A stretch of 64,000 nucleotides of DNA, from the NCBI GenBank assembly GCA_943789365.1, contig CALSTV010000001.1, positions 2,790,001 through 2,854,000 on the forward strand, written 5' to 3'. The notes under the pieces are model-generated. The model saw nothing but the letters and a program-made list of their open reading frames with translations, ran no database searches and was not told the origin of the DNA. Position 1 is the stretch's first letter; every line of letters starts with the position of its first letter. The translations under genes were made by a program, and so were the position numbers. Shown here piece after piece: positions 1 through 10,138 of the stretch. This DNA is from an uncultured Flavobacteriaceae bacterium. Lineage in GTDB: Bacteria; Bacteroidota; Bacteroidia; Flavobacteriales; Flavobacteriaceae.

Positions 1-389
1 AAGTAGTACTCACCAGCAATATGCGCATTGGTCAATATTGTAGCATTTGTGTTGTAACCTATTCTCGGTCCGTAGTACAAATGGAATTTATCGAAAAGAC
101 TTTGGATAAAATCAAATCCTAGGGTAAGTGAGCCTCTTGTAACTGAATCGGGTGTTTCATTTTTTTCAATGATAGAGGCATTGACAATGGATTCTATCCT
201 GTATTTGTCTTTGATTTTTAATCCGAGATAAATTGGACTGGAATTGTTGTAAAAAAATAAATCGTCAAAACTTTCATTGAGGTTAAAAAAGGAGGCGCCC
301 AAACTAAACTTTATACTTCTCTCACTTTCCTGTGCATGTGTAAAGCCAAAAGCAAGACAAAAAAAGAAAAATAGAATTGTTTTTTTCAT
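1..389 (-). CDS. Partial outer-membrane beta-barrel-like protein
   Basis: An open frame starts at the ATG at 387-389 on the minus strand and runs off the left edge of the window, so the C-terminus is missing. The first 20 or so residues form a signal peptide (MKK, then a Phe/Leu-rich core, then a cleavage region ending in HAQ). What follows alternates polar and aromatic residues (SIKFSLGASFF, LTLGFDFI, FHLYYGPRIGY), as in small outer-membrane beta-barrel proteins of Bacteroidota. No specific family was recognised. It is the last gene of a minus-strand run behind terC. The barrel assignment rests on residue pattern only. Confidence 0.6.
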   Translation of the reverse strand, partial: MKKTILFFFFCLAFGFTHAQESERSIKFSLGASFFNLNESFDDLFFYNNSSPIYLGLKIKDKYRIESIVNASIIEKNETPDSVTRGSLTLGFDFIQSLFDKFHLYYGPRIGYNTNATILTNAHIAGEYY

Positions 390-424
390 AATTAATAAAG
401 TTCAATGCCTTATAAAGAAAAGCA

Positions 425-1195
425 TTATTTAGTTTTTCTTCTCACCTTCATATTCAAGGCTTCCACACCTAATGAAAAAGCTATAGCAAAATACAAGTAC
501 CCTTTTGGAATGGCGCCAATTTCTTGATCAAATACCGTGGTATGTGCCAAATGAGCACCTTCGGTAATCAACATAAACCCGATTAATATTAAGAATGAGA
601 GGGCTAACATTTGCATAGTTGGATGCGTGTTTACAAACTTCCCAACTGGGTTGGCAAACAACATCATAATCAACATGGATATAACCACTGCAATAATCAT
701 AATAGTCAATGCTCCATTTGTACCATTGGTCATTCCAACTGCTGTGAGTACAGAATCGAAAGAAAACACAATGTCAATCAACACAATTTGCAGGATAGTT
801 TTAGGAAAAGAAGCACTGCCTTTACTTGCTTTGGAATGGTCTTCTGTATGTCCTTCCACCTTGTGGTGAATTTCGCTGGTACTCTTGTAAAGCAAAAACA
901 GACCTCCCAAAAATAAAATAATACTTTGGCCAGAGACTTGAGTGCTAATCCAAGACATGTTAATACTGAATATCGGGTCCTTCATAGCAATTAAATAAGA
1001 CACACCTAAAAGCAGAATGACACGAAATATCATAGCTAAGAGCAGTCCTATATTCGTCGCTTTCTTTTGGTCTTTTTGGGGGAGTTTACCCGTTGCAATA
1101 GAAATAAAGATAATATTGTCGATTCCCAATACAATCTCTAAAAAAGTCAAGGTCAGCAAGGCAACCCAAGCGTCTAATTGTGTAAATATTTCCAT
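425..1195 (-). CDS. TerC family integral membrane protein
   Basis: This 256-residue protein has about seven hydrophobic helices and the family signature near the N-terminus (LEIVLGIDNIIFI), with a second acidic membrane motif in VLIDIVFSFDSVLTAVG. TerC/Alx-type proteins sit in the inner membrane and are linked to metal ion efflux (manganese) and tellurite resistance. Length and acidic intramembrane residues fit the family. It follows a small lipoprotein gene on the same strand by two bases, so they may share a transcript. The substrate cannot be told from sequence. Confidence 0.93.
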   Translation of the reverse strand: MEIFTQLDAWVALLTLTFLEIVLGIDNIIFISIATGKLPQKDQKKATNIGLLLAMIFRVILLLGVSYLIAMKDPIFSINMSWISTQVSGQSIILFLGGLFLLYKSTSEIHHKVEGHTEDHSKASKGSASFPKTILQIVLIDIVFSFDSVLTAVGMTNGTNGALTIMIIAVVISMLIMMLFANPVGKFVNTHPTMQMLALSFLILIGFMLITEGAHLAHTTVFDQEIGAIPKGYLYFAIAFSLGVEALNMKVRRKTK

Positions 1196-1197
1196 TG

Positions 1198-1572
1198 CTA
1201 GTTAAGTTTATAGGTGCTTCCTTTTTGCTTGAAGTTACTGTTTTTATAATGGGCTTGAAATTCGTAAGAATTGTCCTTGATTTTGGTGATTTTTACTACA
1301 AAAGTCGTGCTGTCCAATTTCGTAATTGGTCGTTGCTTTTTTAAGTGAAATTCAAATTTGTTTTTCCATTTGATATCAAAAGTATCCACTTTGTTTCTAT
1401 AAGCCTCTATTTGAAGATTGTCTACCCGATAAAAAACGGAGCTGTCTTTTTTATTTTCAAGATACGTGATAAAATTCCCTTTCTCAAAAGAAAATGCATC
1501 ATGAGATTTTTGTTTTTTACAAGCAAAAATGAAGGAGCTCAGGACTAATAACAGCACACAATTTTTTAACAT
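1198..1572 (-). CDS. Small putative lipoprotein of unknown function
   Basis: A 124-residue protein with a short hydrophobic N-terminus ending in a lipobox (SFIFAC, Cys at about residue 18), followed directly by Lys/Gln-rich sequence, so it is probably a lipid-anchored exported protein. The rest is predicted as beta-rich and hydrophilic, and I recognise no family. It lies two bases upstream of terC on the same strand and may be co-transcribed. Strand and start are supported by the clear signal peptide directly at the ATG. Confidence 0.7.
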   Translation of the reverse strand: MLKNCVLLLVLSSFIFACKKQKSHDAFSFEKGNFITYLENKKDSSVFYRVDNLQIEAYRNKVDTFDIKWKNKFEFHLKKQRPITKLDSTTFVVKITKIKDNSYEFQAHYKNSNFKQKGSTYKLN

Positions 1573-1642
1573 GAAGTAAAAATAGTTAAAATAGTTGTCA
1601 TTTTAAAAGAGAATCTAAGCAAATATTTGCCTATATAAAGCC

Positions 1643-1677
1643 CAAAAAAAGCCTAACATTTGTAGTTGTTAGGCTTT
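1643..1677 (-). terminator. Rho-independent terminator of purB
   Basis: A perfect 10-bp inverted repeat (AAAGCCTAAC at 1648-1657 and GTTAGGCTTT at 1668-1677) lies just downstream of the purB stop codon. On the minus strand it is followed by a run of seven T residues. This is the layout of an intrinsic terminator for the leftward purB transcript. Confidence 0.85.
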
Positions 1678-1698
1678 GTAAATACAATGTAAGGTTGA

Positions 1699-3042
1699 TT
1701 AAATCCCCGTATAATTGCTAGGTGTAATCACTTTTAATTCTGCTTTTATAGCGTCAGAAACTTCTAGAGTGTCAATAAAATCGGCAATTGATTTTTGATT
1801 GATGGTAGCATTTGTTCTTGTCAAACCTTTCAAAGCTTCATACGGATTTGGATAGGCTTCTCTTCTCAATATCGTTTGAATGGCTTCGGCAACCACAGCC
1901 CAGTTGTTTTCTAGATCTTCTTCAAAAGCCTCTTTGTTTAATAAGAGCTTATTTAATCCTTTTAAAGTAGAAGCAAAAGCAATAAGTGTATGGCCAAAAG
2001 GAACACCTACATTTCTTAAAACAGTTGAATCTGTCAAATCGCGTTGCAAACGAGACAAAGGCAATTTTGCAGCTAAGTGCTCAAACAAAGCATTTGCGAT
2101 ACCAATATTTCCTTCTGAATTTTCAAAATCAATTGGGTTTACTTTATGTGGCATCGCAGAAGATCCTACTTCTCCTTTTTTGATTTTTTGCTTGAAATAA
2201 TTACTAGAAATATACGTCCAAACATCTCTATCTAAATCCATGATGACATTGTTGATCCGCTTTAAAGCATCAAAAATACCTGCCATATGGTCGTAGTGTT
2301 CAATTTGTGTCGTTGGGAATGAATGGTGTAAACCTAAAATATCTTCTACAAATTGTGTTCCAAATGCTTTCCAGTCAATGTTTGGATAGGCTACTTTATG
2401 TGCGTTGTAGTTACCTGTAGCTCCACCAAATTTAGCTGCATGAGGTGTGTGTTGTAACTGTAATACTTGCTGATTTACACGTTCCACAAATACAAACAAT
2501 TCTTTTCCTAAACGCGAAGGAGAAGCAGGTTGTCCATGCGTTCTTGCCAGCATTGGAATATCGCTCCATTCCTCAGATAAATCTGCTAACTTTGCTGTCA
2601 ATTCATCCAAAGTAGGATAGTATACTTCCTCTAAAGAATCTTTGATAGACAAAGGAATTGCTGTATTGTTAATATCTTGAGAAGTCAATCCAAAATGAAT
2701 GAACTCCTTAAATGCTTGTAAATTTAATGCGTCGAATTTTTCCTTAATAAAATACTCAACGGCCTTCACATCGTGATTGGTAACGCTTTCAATGTCTTTT
2801 ATTTTTAAAGCATCTTCTGAAGAAAAAGAAGTGTAAATTTCTCTCAAAGCAGGATACAAAGAACTGTCAAAAGCCTCTAACTGCGGCAAAGGAATTTCAC
2901 ATAAGGCAATAAAGTATTCAATTTCTACTTTTACTCTATATTTTATCAAAGCTTCTTCTGAATAGTAAGCTGCTAATGATTCTACTTTACCTCTATATCT
3001 ACCGTCAATAGGGGAGATTGCGTTTAAACTTGTTAATGCCAT
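1699..3042 (-). CDS. purB: Adenylosuccinate lyase
   Basis: A 447-residue member of the fumarase/aspartase superfamily. The signature loop is plain (GSSAMPHKVNPIDFEN), as are the substrate-binding elements TSQDINNTA and ARTHGQPASPSRLGKE. PurB cleaves SAICAR and adenylosuccinate with release of fumarate in purine biosynthesis, in the cytoplasm. Length and motif order match the bacterial PurB type whose N-terminus reads LNAISPIDGRY. This housekeeping gene marks the left boundary of the accessory region that begins at 3517, and it is followed by its own terminator. Confidence 0.97.
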   Translation of the reverse strand: MALTSLNAISPIDGRYRGKVESLAAYYSEEALIKYRVKVEIEYFIALCEIPLPQLEAFDSSLYPALREIYTSFSSEDALKIKDIESVTNHDVKAVEYFIKEKFDALNLQAFKEFIHFGLTSQDINNTAIPLSIKDSLEEVYYPTLDELTAKLADLSEEWSDIPMLARTHGQPASPSRLGKELFVFVERVNQQVLQLQHTPHAAKFGGATGNYNAHKVAYPNIDWKAFGTQFVEDILGLHHSFPTTQIEHYDHMAGIFDALKRINNVIMDLDRDVWTYISSNYFKQKIKKGEVGSSAMPHKVNPIDFENSEGNIGIANALFEHLAAKLPLSRLQRDLTDSTVLRNVGVPFGHTLIAFASTLKGLNKLLLNKEAFEEDLENNWAVVAEAIQTILRREAYPNPYEALKGLTRTNATINQKSIADFIDTLEVSDAIKAELKVITPSNYTGI

Positions 3043-3516
3043 TGTTAAGAATTGAAATTAAGCCGCAAAAATAAGGAATTCTAAAGAAATATGAATACCG
3101 AATAGGAGAAACTTCTCGAGTGGTTTTTTTATTGGATGCATTTTTGGATAGAATTCTGTTGATAAAGTCATATTAGATTTTTTTTAATCTAGATGCTCCT
3201 GTATTCTTCTCTCTTTTTAAGGGGGTTATAGCCTTATAACGGTGCTTTTTTTTCTGTTTTTAAGCACGGTTTTGGTTGTGTAAAGCTCAGTTGTTTAAGG
3301 GGTTATGCTTGTTTGTGGGTAAGATGACAAATATGTGTTAATTATTGAAATATCTGAACTTTTCATAGATAGGCTTCTGAAGTAATTTTACATTGTGCAT
3401 TTACCTAATTAGGATAGTTGCCTTATAAAGGACTTTTTAATTTGTTTAAATTGTATATCATTGTTGCGGATTGTGTTTCGTTTAGAGATTTTACAAATAA
3501 TAGAGTACTGAAAATT
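3043..3516. other. Intergenic region between purB and the sulfatase cluster
   Basis: This divergent 474-bp gap separates the housekeeping run from the first sulfatase module and must hold promoters for both directions. I see a short hairpin with a T/A-rich loop (6-bp arms, about 3174-3191) and an imperfect GGTGCTT/AAGCACG inverted repeat around 3240-3270. No convincing TAnnTTTG element could be fixed. No gene was found. Confidence 0.4.
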
Positions 3517-5004
3517 ATGATTAAAAAAAAGAAACTTATTATTGCTATTGGAGCGCTACTCTTTGCGTCACAATATATGCAACAGCTCTGTGCTCAAAAG
3601 AAACCTAATGTCATACTTATAATGGCTGATGATTTAGGTTACGGAGATGTTGGTTTTAACGGAAATACCATCATTAAAACACCTCATATGGATACCATGG
3701 CGGCCTCTGGAATGAAGCTCACAAATTTCTATGCAGGTGGTCCTGTGTGCTCCCCAACTAGAGGTACCTGTTTAACGGGTAGACATTATTTTAGATACGG
3801 TATTTTTTCTGCAAATATTGGTCATTTACCAGCAGCAGAAATTACCCTTCCAGAATTACTGAAAGAAGAAGGTTATGCGACCGGACATTTTGGAAAATGG
3901 CATATAGGAACGCTGAGTAAAACGCTTTCCTCAAAAGGGGAAGGCAGGAAACCAGCATTGAACTATTCTCCTCCAGCTGCACATAGCTATGAAACCTCTT
4001 TTGTAACTGAAAGTTCAGTTGCCACTTGGGCCCCTGAAGGAAACAAAGGAAGTGCGAAAAATCCTTACTATTTTAACGGTAAAGTTGAACAAGAAAATAT
4101 TTCTGGAGACGATTCAAGAGTTATCATGGACCGTGTAGTCCCTTTTATTGAGACTGCCGTATCAGAAAAGAAACCTTTCCTTTCTGTAATTTGGTTTCAT
4201 GCACCGCACGAACCTGTAAAAGCTGGACCAGAATACAAAAAGATGTACAGTGAATACAGCGAAGGTAAACAAGATTATTACGGTTGTATAACAGCTATGG
4301 ACGACCAGATAGGAAGGTTACAAGAAAAATTAAAAGCGTTGAAAGTAGATGATAATACCATCATCTTATTTTGTAGTGATAATGGTCCGGAAGGAAAAGC
4401 TGAAACCGATAAAAATCCAGGGACAACAGGTGGACTAAGAGGTAGAAAGAGAAGTTTGTATTAAGGAGGTGTTGGCGTACCTGCCTTTGTGGTATGGCCT
4501 GACAAGATAAAAGCCGGAACTACTTCAAACTATATGAGTAGTACTTTAGACTATGTACCCACAGTTTTAGATGTGTTGCAAATTAAAATGCCGGATGCAC
4601 GTCCTTTAGACGGAATTTCATTAGTACCAATGCTTACTGGGAAGAACGACACTAGAGAAAGCCCCATCCCATTCATGCACAGAGGAAAAGCTTCTTGGAT
4701 TCAAGGAGACTTTAAATACATGACCAGTGGAAGTAAAGTATCGGAAATATACAACCTGAGAACCGATCGTTTTGAAGAACACAATCTATACAAACAATAT
4801 CCGGAAGAGGTAGCGGCCATGAACAAACACATTATGGAATGGAACCTTTCCTGTAAAAAAAGTCATGCAGGAGCCGATTACAACACTGCTTATACCCCAG
4901 TAGATACTTGGGTAGGCATAGATCAAGGCAAAGCAACAGGAAGCAAAAAGAAAAAGAAGAAAAACAAGAACAAAAATAAGAACAAGAATAAAAGTAAAGA
5001 ATAA
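3517..5004 (+). pseudogene. S1 sulfatase interrupted by an in-frame TAA (copy S1)
   Basis: A secreted family S1 (formylglycine) sulfatase in one continuous frame except for a TAA at 4462-4464. The start chosen is the ATG at 3517, which opens a signal peptide ending in LCAQ. The metal-binding motif is MADDLGYGD and the FGly motif is CSPTR with Cys at about residue 78. The stop replaces codon 316. The protein breaks off after GRKRSLY and resumes with GGVGVPAFVVWP, where the paralogue at 36308 reads LYEGGVRVPGIVEWP, so GAA (Glu) to TAA is the simplest change. The C-terminus is a lysine/asparagine-rich tail. The type resembles N-acetylgalactosamine-6-sulfatase-like enzymes, but substrate is not established. 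Confidence 0.9.
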
Positions 5005-5009
5005 TACAT

Positions 5010-6687
5010 ATGAAGAATTATAGCAAAGGATTGGCATTGATTTTATTGATGTTCTTAGGAGTCGTATCACAAATGAACGCTCAAAAAAAGTCTAAGAAAC
5101 CAAATATTATCTTTTTACTTACAGATGACCAACGTTATGATGCATTGGGCTGTATGGGGAACGATGAAATTAAAACACCTAACATAGATAAACTAGGAAA
5201 CGAAGGTGTGATATTTAAAAACTTTTATACCACAACCTCTATTTGTATGGCAAGCCGCGCCCAAATCATGACAGGAATGTATGAATACAAGACAGGATGT
5301 AACTTTTCGCATGGACCCTTGTTACAAGAAAAATTCGACAAGTCGTATCCGGTACTACTGCAAAAAGCAGGCTATAAAACAGGATTTACCGGGAAGTTTG
5401 GCTATGCTGTAAGAACTGAAGCAGAAAGTAAAAAAGGAGGCGCTTCAAACTATCATTCAAATGAGGCTTTACCGATAGATCAGTTCGATTGGTGGAAAGG
5501 GTGGCCAGGTCAAGGGTATTACCAAACCTTTAAAAATGAATATATGGTGGAATACGCTAAAGAATTCCCTCATGTTTCAAAGGCATTAGGAGCGTCTTCA
5601 AGAGATTTTATACGCGAATATGCCAATAAAAAAGACCCTTTCTGTTTGTCGGTAAGTTTTAAAGCACCGCACAGCCCGGTATCTCCAGACCCTGTGTACG
5701 ATGATGTATATGCCGGAGCTAAATTCACAAGACATCCAAACCACGGGCAACAAGGAGGTGCACACTTACCGCAACAAACCAAATTAGGAAGACAGTACTT
5801 GAACCTTGGAAAACGATGGGTAGACGAAGAATATGACAAAGCCTTGGCAAAATATTACCAACTTATTTATGCAGTAGATGTAGCTGTGGGAATGATTTTA
5901 GAAGAAGTTGAAAAGCAAGGAATTGCAGACAATACCATCATCATATTTACAACCGATAATGGATACAGCACTGGAGCACATGGTTTTGGGGGGGAAAGTA
6001 ATGCCTTATGAGGAAGGTGCAAGAGGACCGTTATTAATTTATGCACCAGGTTCGAAATCATTTAAAAAAGGTTGGGAGAGTACGGCCTTGACAGGAAATA
6101 TTGATATGGCACCTACGATTTTAGATTTTGCAGGGTTGCCGATACCGAAGAATATGGATGGAAAAAGTTTGGTGCCTTTAGTAGAAAAGAAAAATGCAAC
6201 CGTAAAAGAGGATCAAGCCATCATTCAAGCATGGGGAGAGGATCCAACACACGCTTTGACGGTAGTTTCTGGGGATTTTAAATATTTATATTGGTTTTAT
6301 GGGGAAGGAATGCAGCCGCAAGAGGAACTGTACAATCTAAAAGAAGACAAATACGAAATGAACAATTTGGCGAGTGATCCTAAAAGTGCCAAAAAGTTAG
6401 CTCAGATGCAAAAACTATACGACAGTTATGTAGAAACATGGAAAAAAGATGCAGTAAAAACAGGAGGATATCCTGAATACGGATCTTTATACGATAGACA
6501 TATTTCATGGGATGTAAAACGAGAAATCATGCAGGTCGATAAAAAAGCCAAGAAAAAAGCAGAGAAAGAGGCAAAACAGAAAGCTTCAGGAAAAACCGCA
6601 GATGAAGAAAAGAAAGCAAGAAAAGCAAAAGCAAGAGCCGAAAGAAAAGCGAAAGAAGCAGCAGAAAAAGCAGCAATGGAAGCTTAA
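5010..6687 (+). pseudogene. S1 sulfatase with +1 frameshift in a G7 run (copy S2)
   Basis: A secreted S1 sulfatase split into two overlapping frames. The first (from ATG 5010) has a signal peptide ending in NAQ, the metal motif LLTDDQ and an FGly motif of the CxAxR form (CMASR, Cys at about residue 79). It fails at 6011, soon after GAHGFGG. The second frame carries on with KVMPYEEGARGPLLIY and runs to 6687. The shift maps to seven G residues at 5988-5994; six would restore one frame. The C-terminal 60 residues are extremely rich in Lys, Ala and Glu. It follows the previous sulfatase by five bases, so they form one operon. Its closest relative in the window is the also frameshifted copy at 41290. 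Confidence 0.9.
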
Positions 6688-6840
6688 TTAATGCCTCGGA
6701 ATAGGTTGATAGTTTCCGCAATCAAAATAATTAAAAAGTGAAACTTGAACTGGGAGATTTGAATCACTATTTGGAATATTCATCATATCAATTGATACAT
6801 GTCTAAATTATTTTTGAAGAGAACTATAATAGAAAATAAA

Positions 6841-8346
6841 ATGACACAAAAGAATTTAAGTTTATTGGCTTTACTTTTTACAGTAATTTTCTTCTCGAAT
6901 GCACAGAAGAGACCTAATATTGTATTGATTTTATCTGACGATGTGGGTTTTGAAGAATACGGTATTTACAAAGTAAAAAAAGGAGAGCAATCGAATACGC
7001 CTATAATTGATCAATTAGGAAGAGATGGTGTTGCCTTTAAAACAGCCTATGCACAAAGTATTTGTGGCCCCTCAAGAGCCATGTTGTATTCAGGCTGTTA
7101 TGCAGCTACCAATGGTGCTTACGATAACAAAGTAAACTACCTACCAGGAAATGAGAAAAAGGACAAAGACCGTTTTCCGAACTTTATAAGAGTTTTACAC
7201 GATGCAGGCTATAAAACAGCCGTAGCAGGAAAATGGCACAATCCAATAGGAGGTACGCTTGGAGTAGATAATAAGTTATTAGGGGTAGACCAATATGTAG
7301 TATACAATAGTGGACCTTCTAGTGTGAAAAAACTTACAGGATTAGACATGGTTCCTGATGAAAACTGGGAAATTGCAGCCATTTCTAAATTGCCAATATT
7401 ATCGCGTTATTGGAAACCTGCCTACGTGCAAGATGGTAAATTGTTAAAAACAACAATGAAAGACTACGGTCCTGATATTTTAACAAATTACATCTGTGAT
7501 TTTATCAAAGAAAATGCAAAATCTGATCAGCCTTTTCTGGCTTTTTATCCAATGGTATTGGCACATAGTTCACACACAGTAACACCAATTGATGTTGCCG
7601 AAGGAGCAAAACCTTCCAATAAACATTATAAAAATGCATCTGAACTTGGAGCCAAATATTTTAAAAATCAAATTCATTATGCCGATATGTTGGTGGGTAG
7701 AATTTTGGAAACTATCAAAGAACAAGGAATAGAAGGAGAAACCATTGTAATTTATACTTCCGATAATGGAACCACATCGTCTGCAAAAAGTAAAGGTGTA
7801 GAGTACGGAGTGCATGTACCATTTATGGTCGCTGGACCTAGTATAAAGCAAAGAGGAATGACTAATGAGCTGATCGACTTTACAGATGTGTTACCAACAT
7901 TGGCCGATTTAGCACAAACTAAAATTCCTTCAAAATATAAAATAGATGGTAAAAGCGCAGCTCCTTTTTTACGTGGAGAAACAGATACCACAAAGGAAGT
8001 AATTTTCGCCCAACCCGGATTGGCATCTTTGGTAAGAACAAAAGAATACTTGTTGGAAGCGGTTTGTCCGTTATTCGGATATCCAAAAGGACGTTTCTAT
8101 AAAACAAATGGTTCCTACGACGGTAGAGGTTATGAAAATATTACACATGACGAAAATTATATTGGGGTAAGAAGCGCTTTTGATGACTATCTGGATTTTA
8201 TGAGTTCGAAATTACCGACCTCTTTTGAAGACCCCATTTGGAATAAGGAGTTGAAAAAAGGAAAAAAACATTTCACAAGCAAACAGCAACAAAAGAATCA
8301 CTTGAAATTACCAATAAAATATAATTTTTACGATCCTTCATTTTAA
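6841..8346 (+). CDS. Secreted S1 sulfatase (copy S3)
   Basis: An intact 501-residue sulfatase. The start at 6841 is preferred over an upstream ATG at 6799 because it begins a clean signal peptide (MTQKNLSLLALL, ending in SNAQ). Motifs seen: metal-binding LILSDDVG, FGly site CGPSR with Cys75, AGKWHNP and the second metal motif YTSDNGTT. These predict a periplasmic or surface sulfate-ester hydrolase needing formylglycine maturation; no maturase gene is in the window. Its nearest paralogue here is the sulfatase at 33292 (shared DYGPDI and LLEAV segments). It stands six bases ahead of the next sulfatase gene. The exact sulfated sugar is unknown. Confidence 0.94.
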   Translation: MTQKNLSLLALLFTVIFFSNAQKRPNIVLILSDDVGFEEYGIYKVKKGEQSNTPIIDQLGRDGVAFKTAYAQSICGPSRAMLYSGCYAATNGAYDNKVNYLPGNEKKDKDRFPNFIRVLHDAGYKTAVAGKWHNPIGGTLGVDNKLLGVDQYVVYNSGPSSVKKLTGLDMVPDENWEIAAISKLPILSRYWKPAYVQDGKLLKTTMKDYGPDILTNYICDFIKENAKSDQPFLAFYPMVLAHSSHTVTPIDVAEGAKPSNKHYKNASELGAKYFKNQIHYADMLVGRILETIKEQGIEGETIVIYTSDNGTTSSAKSKGVEYGVHVPFMVAGPSIKQRGMTNELIDFTDVLPTLADLAQTKIPSKYKIDGKSAAPFLRGETDTTKEVIFAQPGLASLVRTKEYLLEAVCPLFGYPKGRFYKTNGSYDGRGYENITHDENYIGVRSAFDDYLDFMSSKLPTSFEDPIWNKELKKGKKHFTSKQQQKNHLKLPIKYNFYDPSF

Positions 8347-8351
8347 TCATT

Positions 8352-10112
8352 ATGAAACTTAGAACTTTTTACTTTTTATTTTTTGCCTTAACCGGGTCAA
8401 TTACATTGTATGCACAATCACAACCCAACGTAATAGTCATCATGTCTGACGATATGGGAAACAATTTAGCCTCCGTTGGAAACCCGTGGTTAAAAACCCC
8501 CAATGTAGACAAACTGGCAAAACAATCCATCCGACTTACGAACTTTCATCAAGCCATTATGTGTACGCCGTCGCGTACCGCCATGATGACTGGGAAGTAT
8601 TCTTTAAGAACGGGTGCCTGGAGAACAAGTGTGGGACGTTCGAATATGAGAACAGAAGAAACAACCATAGCCGAGGTTTTCAGAGAAAATGGATACAAAA
8701 CAGGGCAATTTGGAAAATGGCACTTGGGAGATACCTGGCCATTTAGAGCTTCAGATCAAGGCTTTGACGAGGTGGTGAATTTTAAATGTGGTGGAATAAG
8801 CCAAATATCGGACTATTGGGGGAATGATTATTTTGATGATGTCTATTATCACAACAATGTTCCTAAACAATACAAGGGCTATTGTACAGACGTATTCTTT
8901 GGAGAAACCATTCGGTTTATAAAAGAAAATAAAAACGAACCATTTATGGTATATCTAGCGCCCAACGTTGCGCATTTACCCGCCATAGTAGCAGAAAAAT
9001 ACTCAAAACCTTGGGAAGACAAAGGCCATACTAAAAAACAAGCCATCTATTACGGAATGATTACCAATTTAGATGAGAATATGGGACGTTTGATGGAAGC
9101 CTTGGAAGCACAGGGAATAGCCGATAATACCATCATCGTATTTACGACAGATGACGGAACAGCTGGGTATGCCGCACAATTTAACAAAGAAGGCTGGCCT
9201 CTAGAAAACGGCTTTAATATGGGGCAAAGAGGAGGGAAAGGTTCCCCATATGAAGGTGGACATCGACTTTTTTCTTATGTAAAATGGACGGGTGGCCAGA
9301 TCAAAGGAGGTACCGAAACCGATCAACTTACCTCAGTTATGGATGTTTTTCCAACACTTATGGATCTTTGCGAAATCAAAGCACCTAAAAATCTCAATCA
9401 AGATGGCGTTTCTTTTAAACCTGCTTTGTACAGTAAAGAAATCCCAGGAGCGGAAGAAAGAGCTTTGTATTTGGTAAAATTAAATCCGGCCAAAGAAGAC
9501 GATTTTAAAAGAAATATATTTTGTGTGGTTGAAGGAGATTGGCGCTATGTCAATCGAAAAGAACTGTATAATGTAAAAGAAGACAGACTGCAAAAAAACA
9601 ATCTTATTGATAGCCATCCCGAAATCGCTCAAAAGATGGAGGCCGGTTTGCAAAACTTTTTAAAGACCAATGCAGCGGATAGAGAAACCCCTGTTCGTTT
9701 TATTTTAGGAGATAAAGAGCATAAAAAAATATCTTTAACGACTCAGGATTTATGGGGGAACTCAGCCTTTGCTCAAGGCCATGTTATGAAATTGGAAAAG
9801 GGTTCAGGACCGTGGAAAGTCCAATTTGTAAATAAAGGAACCTATAGAATTACTTTATCCCGCTATCCCCTGTATACCGGTTTTGCGTTTAACGAAAAAA
9901 CCATGGGAAAACGCAGTAAGGAATTTTCAGCAAATAAGGCAAAATTAGTCGTTGCTGGAAATACCTACGAAAAAGATATAAAGGCAACTGATACGCAGGT
10001 CTCGTTTGATGTAAAACTCAAAAAAGGAGCCGCAGATTTAGAGACTTGGATTTTTTCTGAGGAAGGAATTACAGTCCCTGCATATTTTGTCGATGTGGAA
10101 TTACTTAAATAA
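8352..10112 (+). CDS. Secreted S1 sulfatase with extra C-terminal domain (copy S4)
   Basis: A 586-residue sulfatase, longer than the neighbouring copies. Signal peptide to about residue 22 (LYAQ), metal motif VIMSDDMG, FGly motif CTPSR at Cys71, GKWHLGD, and FTTDDGTAGY as the second metal motif, where Asp stands in place of the usual Asn. After the catalytic region (to about residue 450) comes a beta-rich domain of about 120 residues (NKGTYRITLSRYP), seen also in the paralogue at 39391-41150. The role is desulfation of an extracellular glycan. It continues the operon starting at 3517 and precedes a GH29 gene by 26 bases. Confidence 0.94.
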   Translation: MKLRTFYFLFFALTGSITLYAQSQPNVIVIMSDDMGNNLASVGNPWLKTPNVDKLAKQSIRLTNFHQAIMCTPSRTAMMTGKYSLRTGAWRTSVGRSNMRTEETTIAEVFRENGYKTGQFGKWHLGDTWPFRASDQGFDEVVNFKCGGISQISDYWGNDYFDDVYYHNNVPKQYKGYCTDVFFGETIRFIKENKNEPFMVYLAPNVAHLPAIVAEKYSKPWEDKGHTKKQAIYYGMITNLDENMGRLMEALEAQGIADNTIIVFTTDDGTAGYAAQFNKEGWPLENGFNMGQRGGKGSPYEGGHRLFSYVKWTGGQIKGGTETDQLTSVMDVFPTLMDLCEIKAPKNLNQDGVSFKPALYSKEIPGAEERALYLVKLNPAKEDDFKRNIFCVVEGDWRYVNRKELYNVKEDRLQKNNLIDSHPEIAQKMEAGLQNFLKTNAADRETPVRFILGDKEHKKISLTTQDLWGNSAFAQGHVMKLEKGSGPWKVQFVNKGTYRITLSRYPLYTGFAFNEKTMGKRSKEFSANKAKLVVAGNTYEKDIKATDTQVSFDVKLKKGAADLETWIFSEEGITVPAYFVDVELLK

Positions 10113-10138
10113 AGAATAATAATTTAAATAGAATAAGA

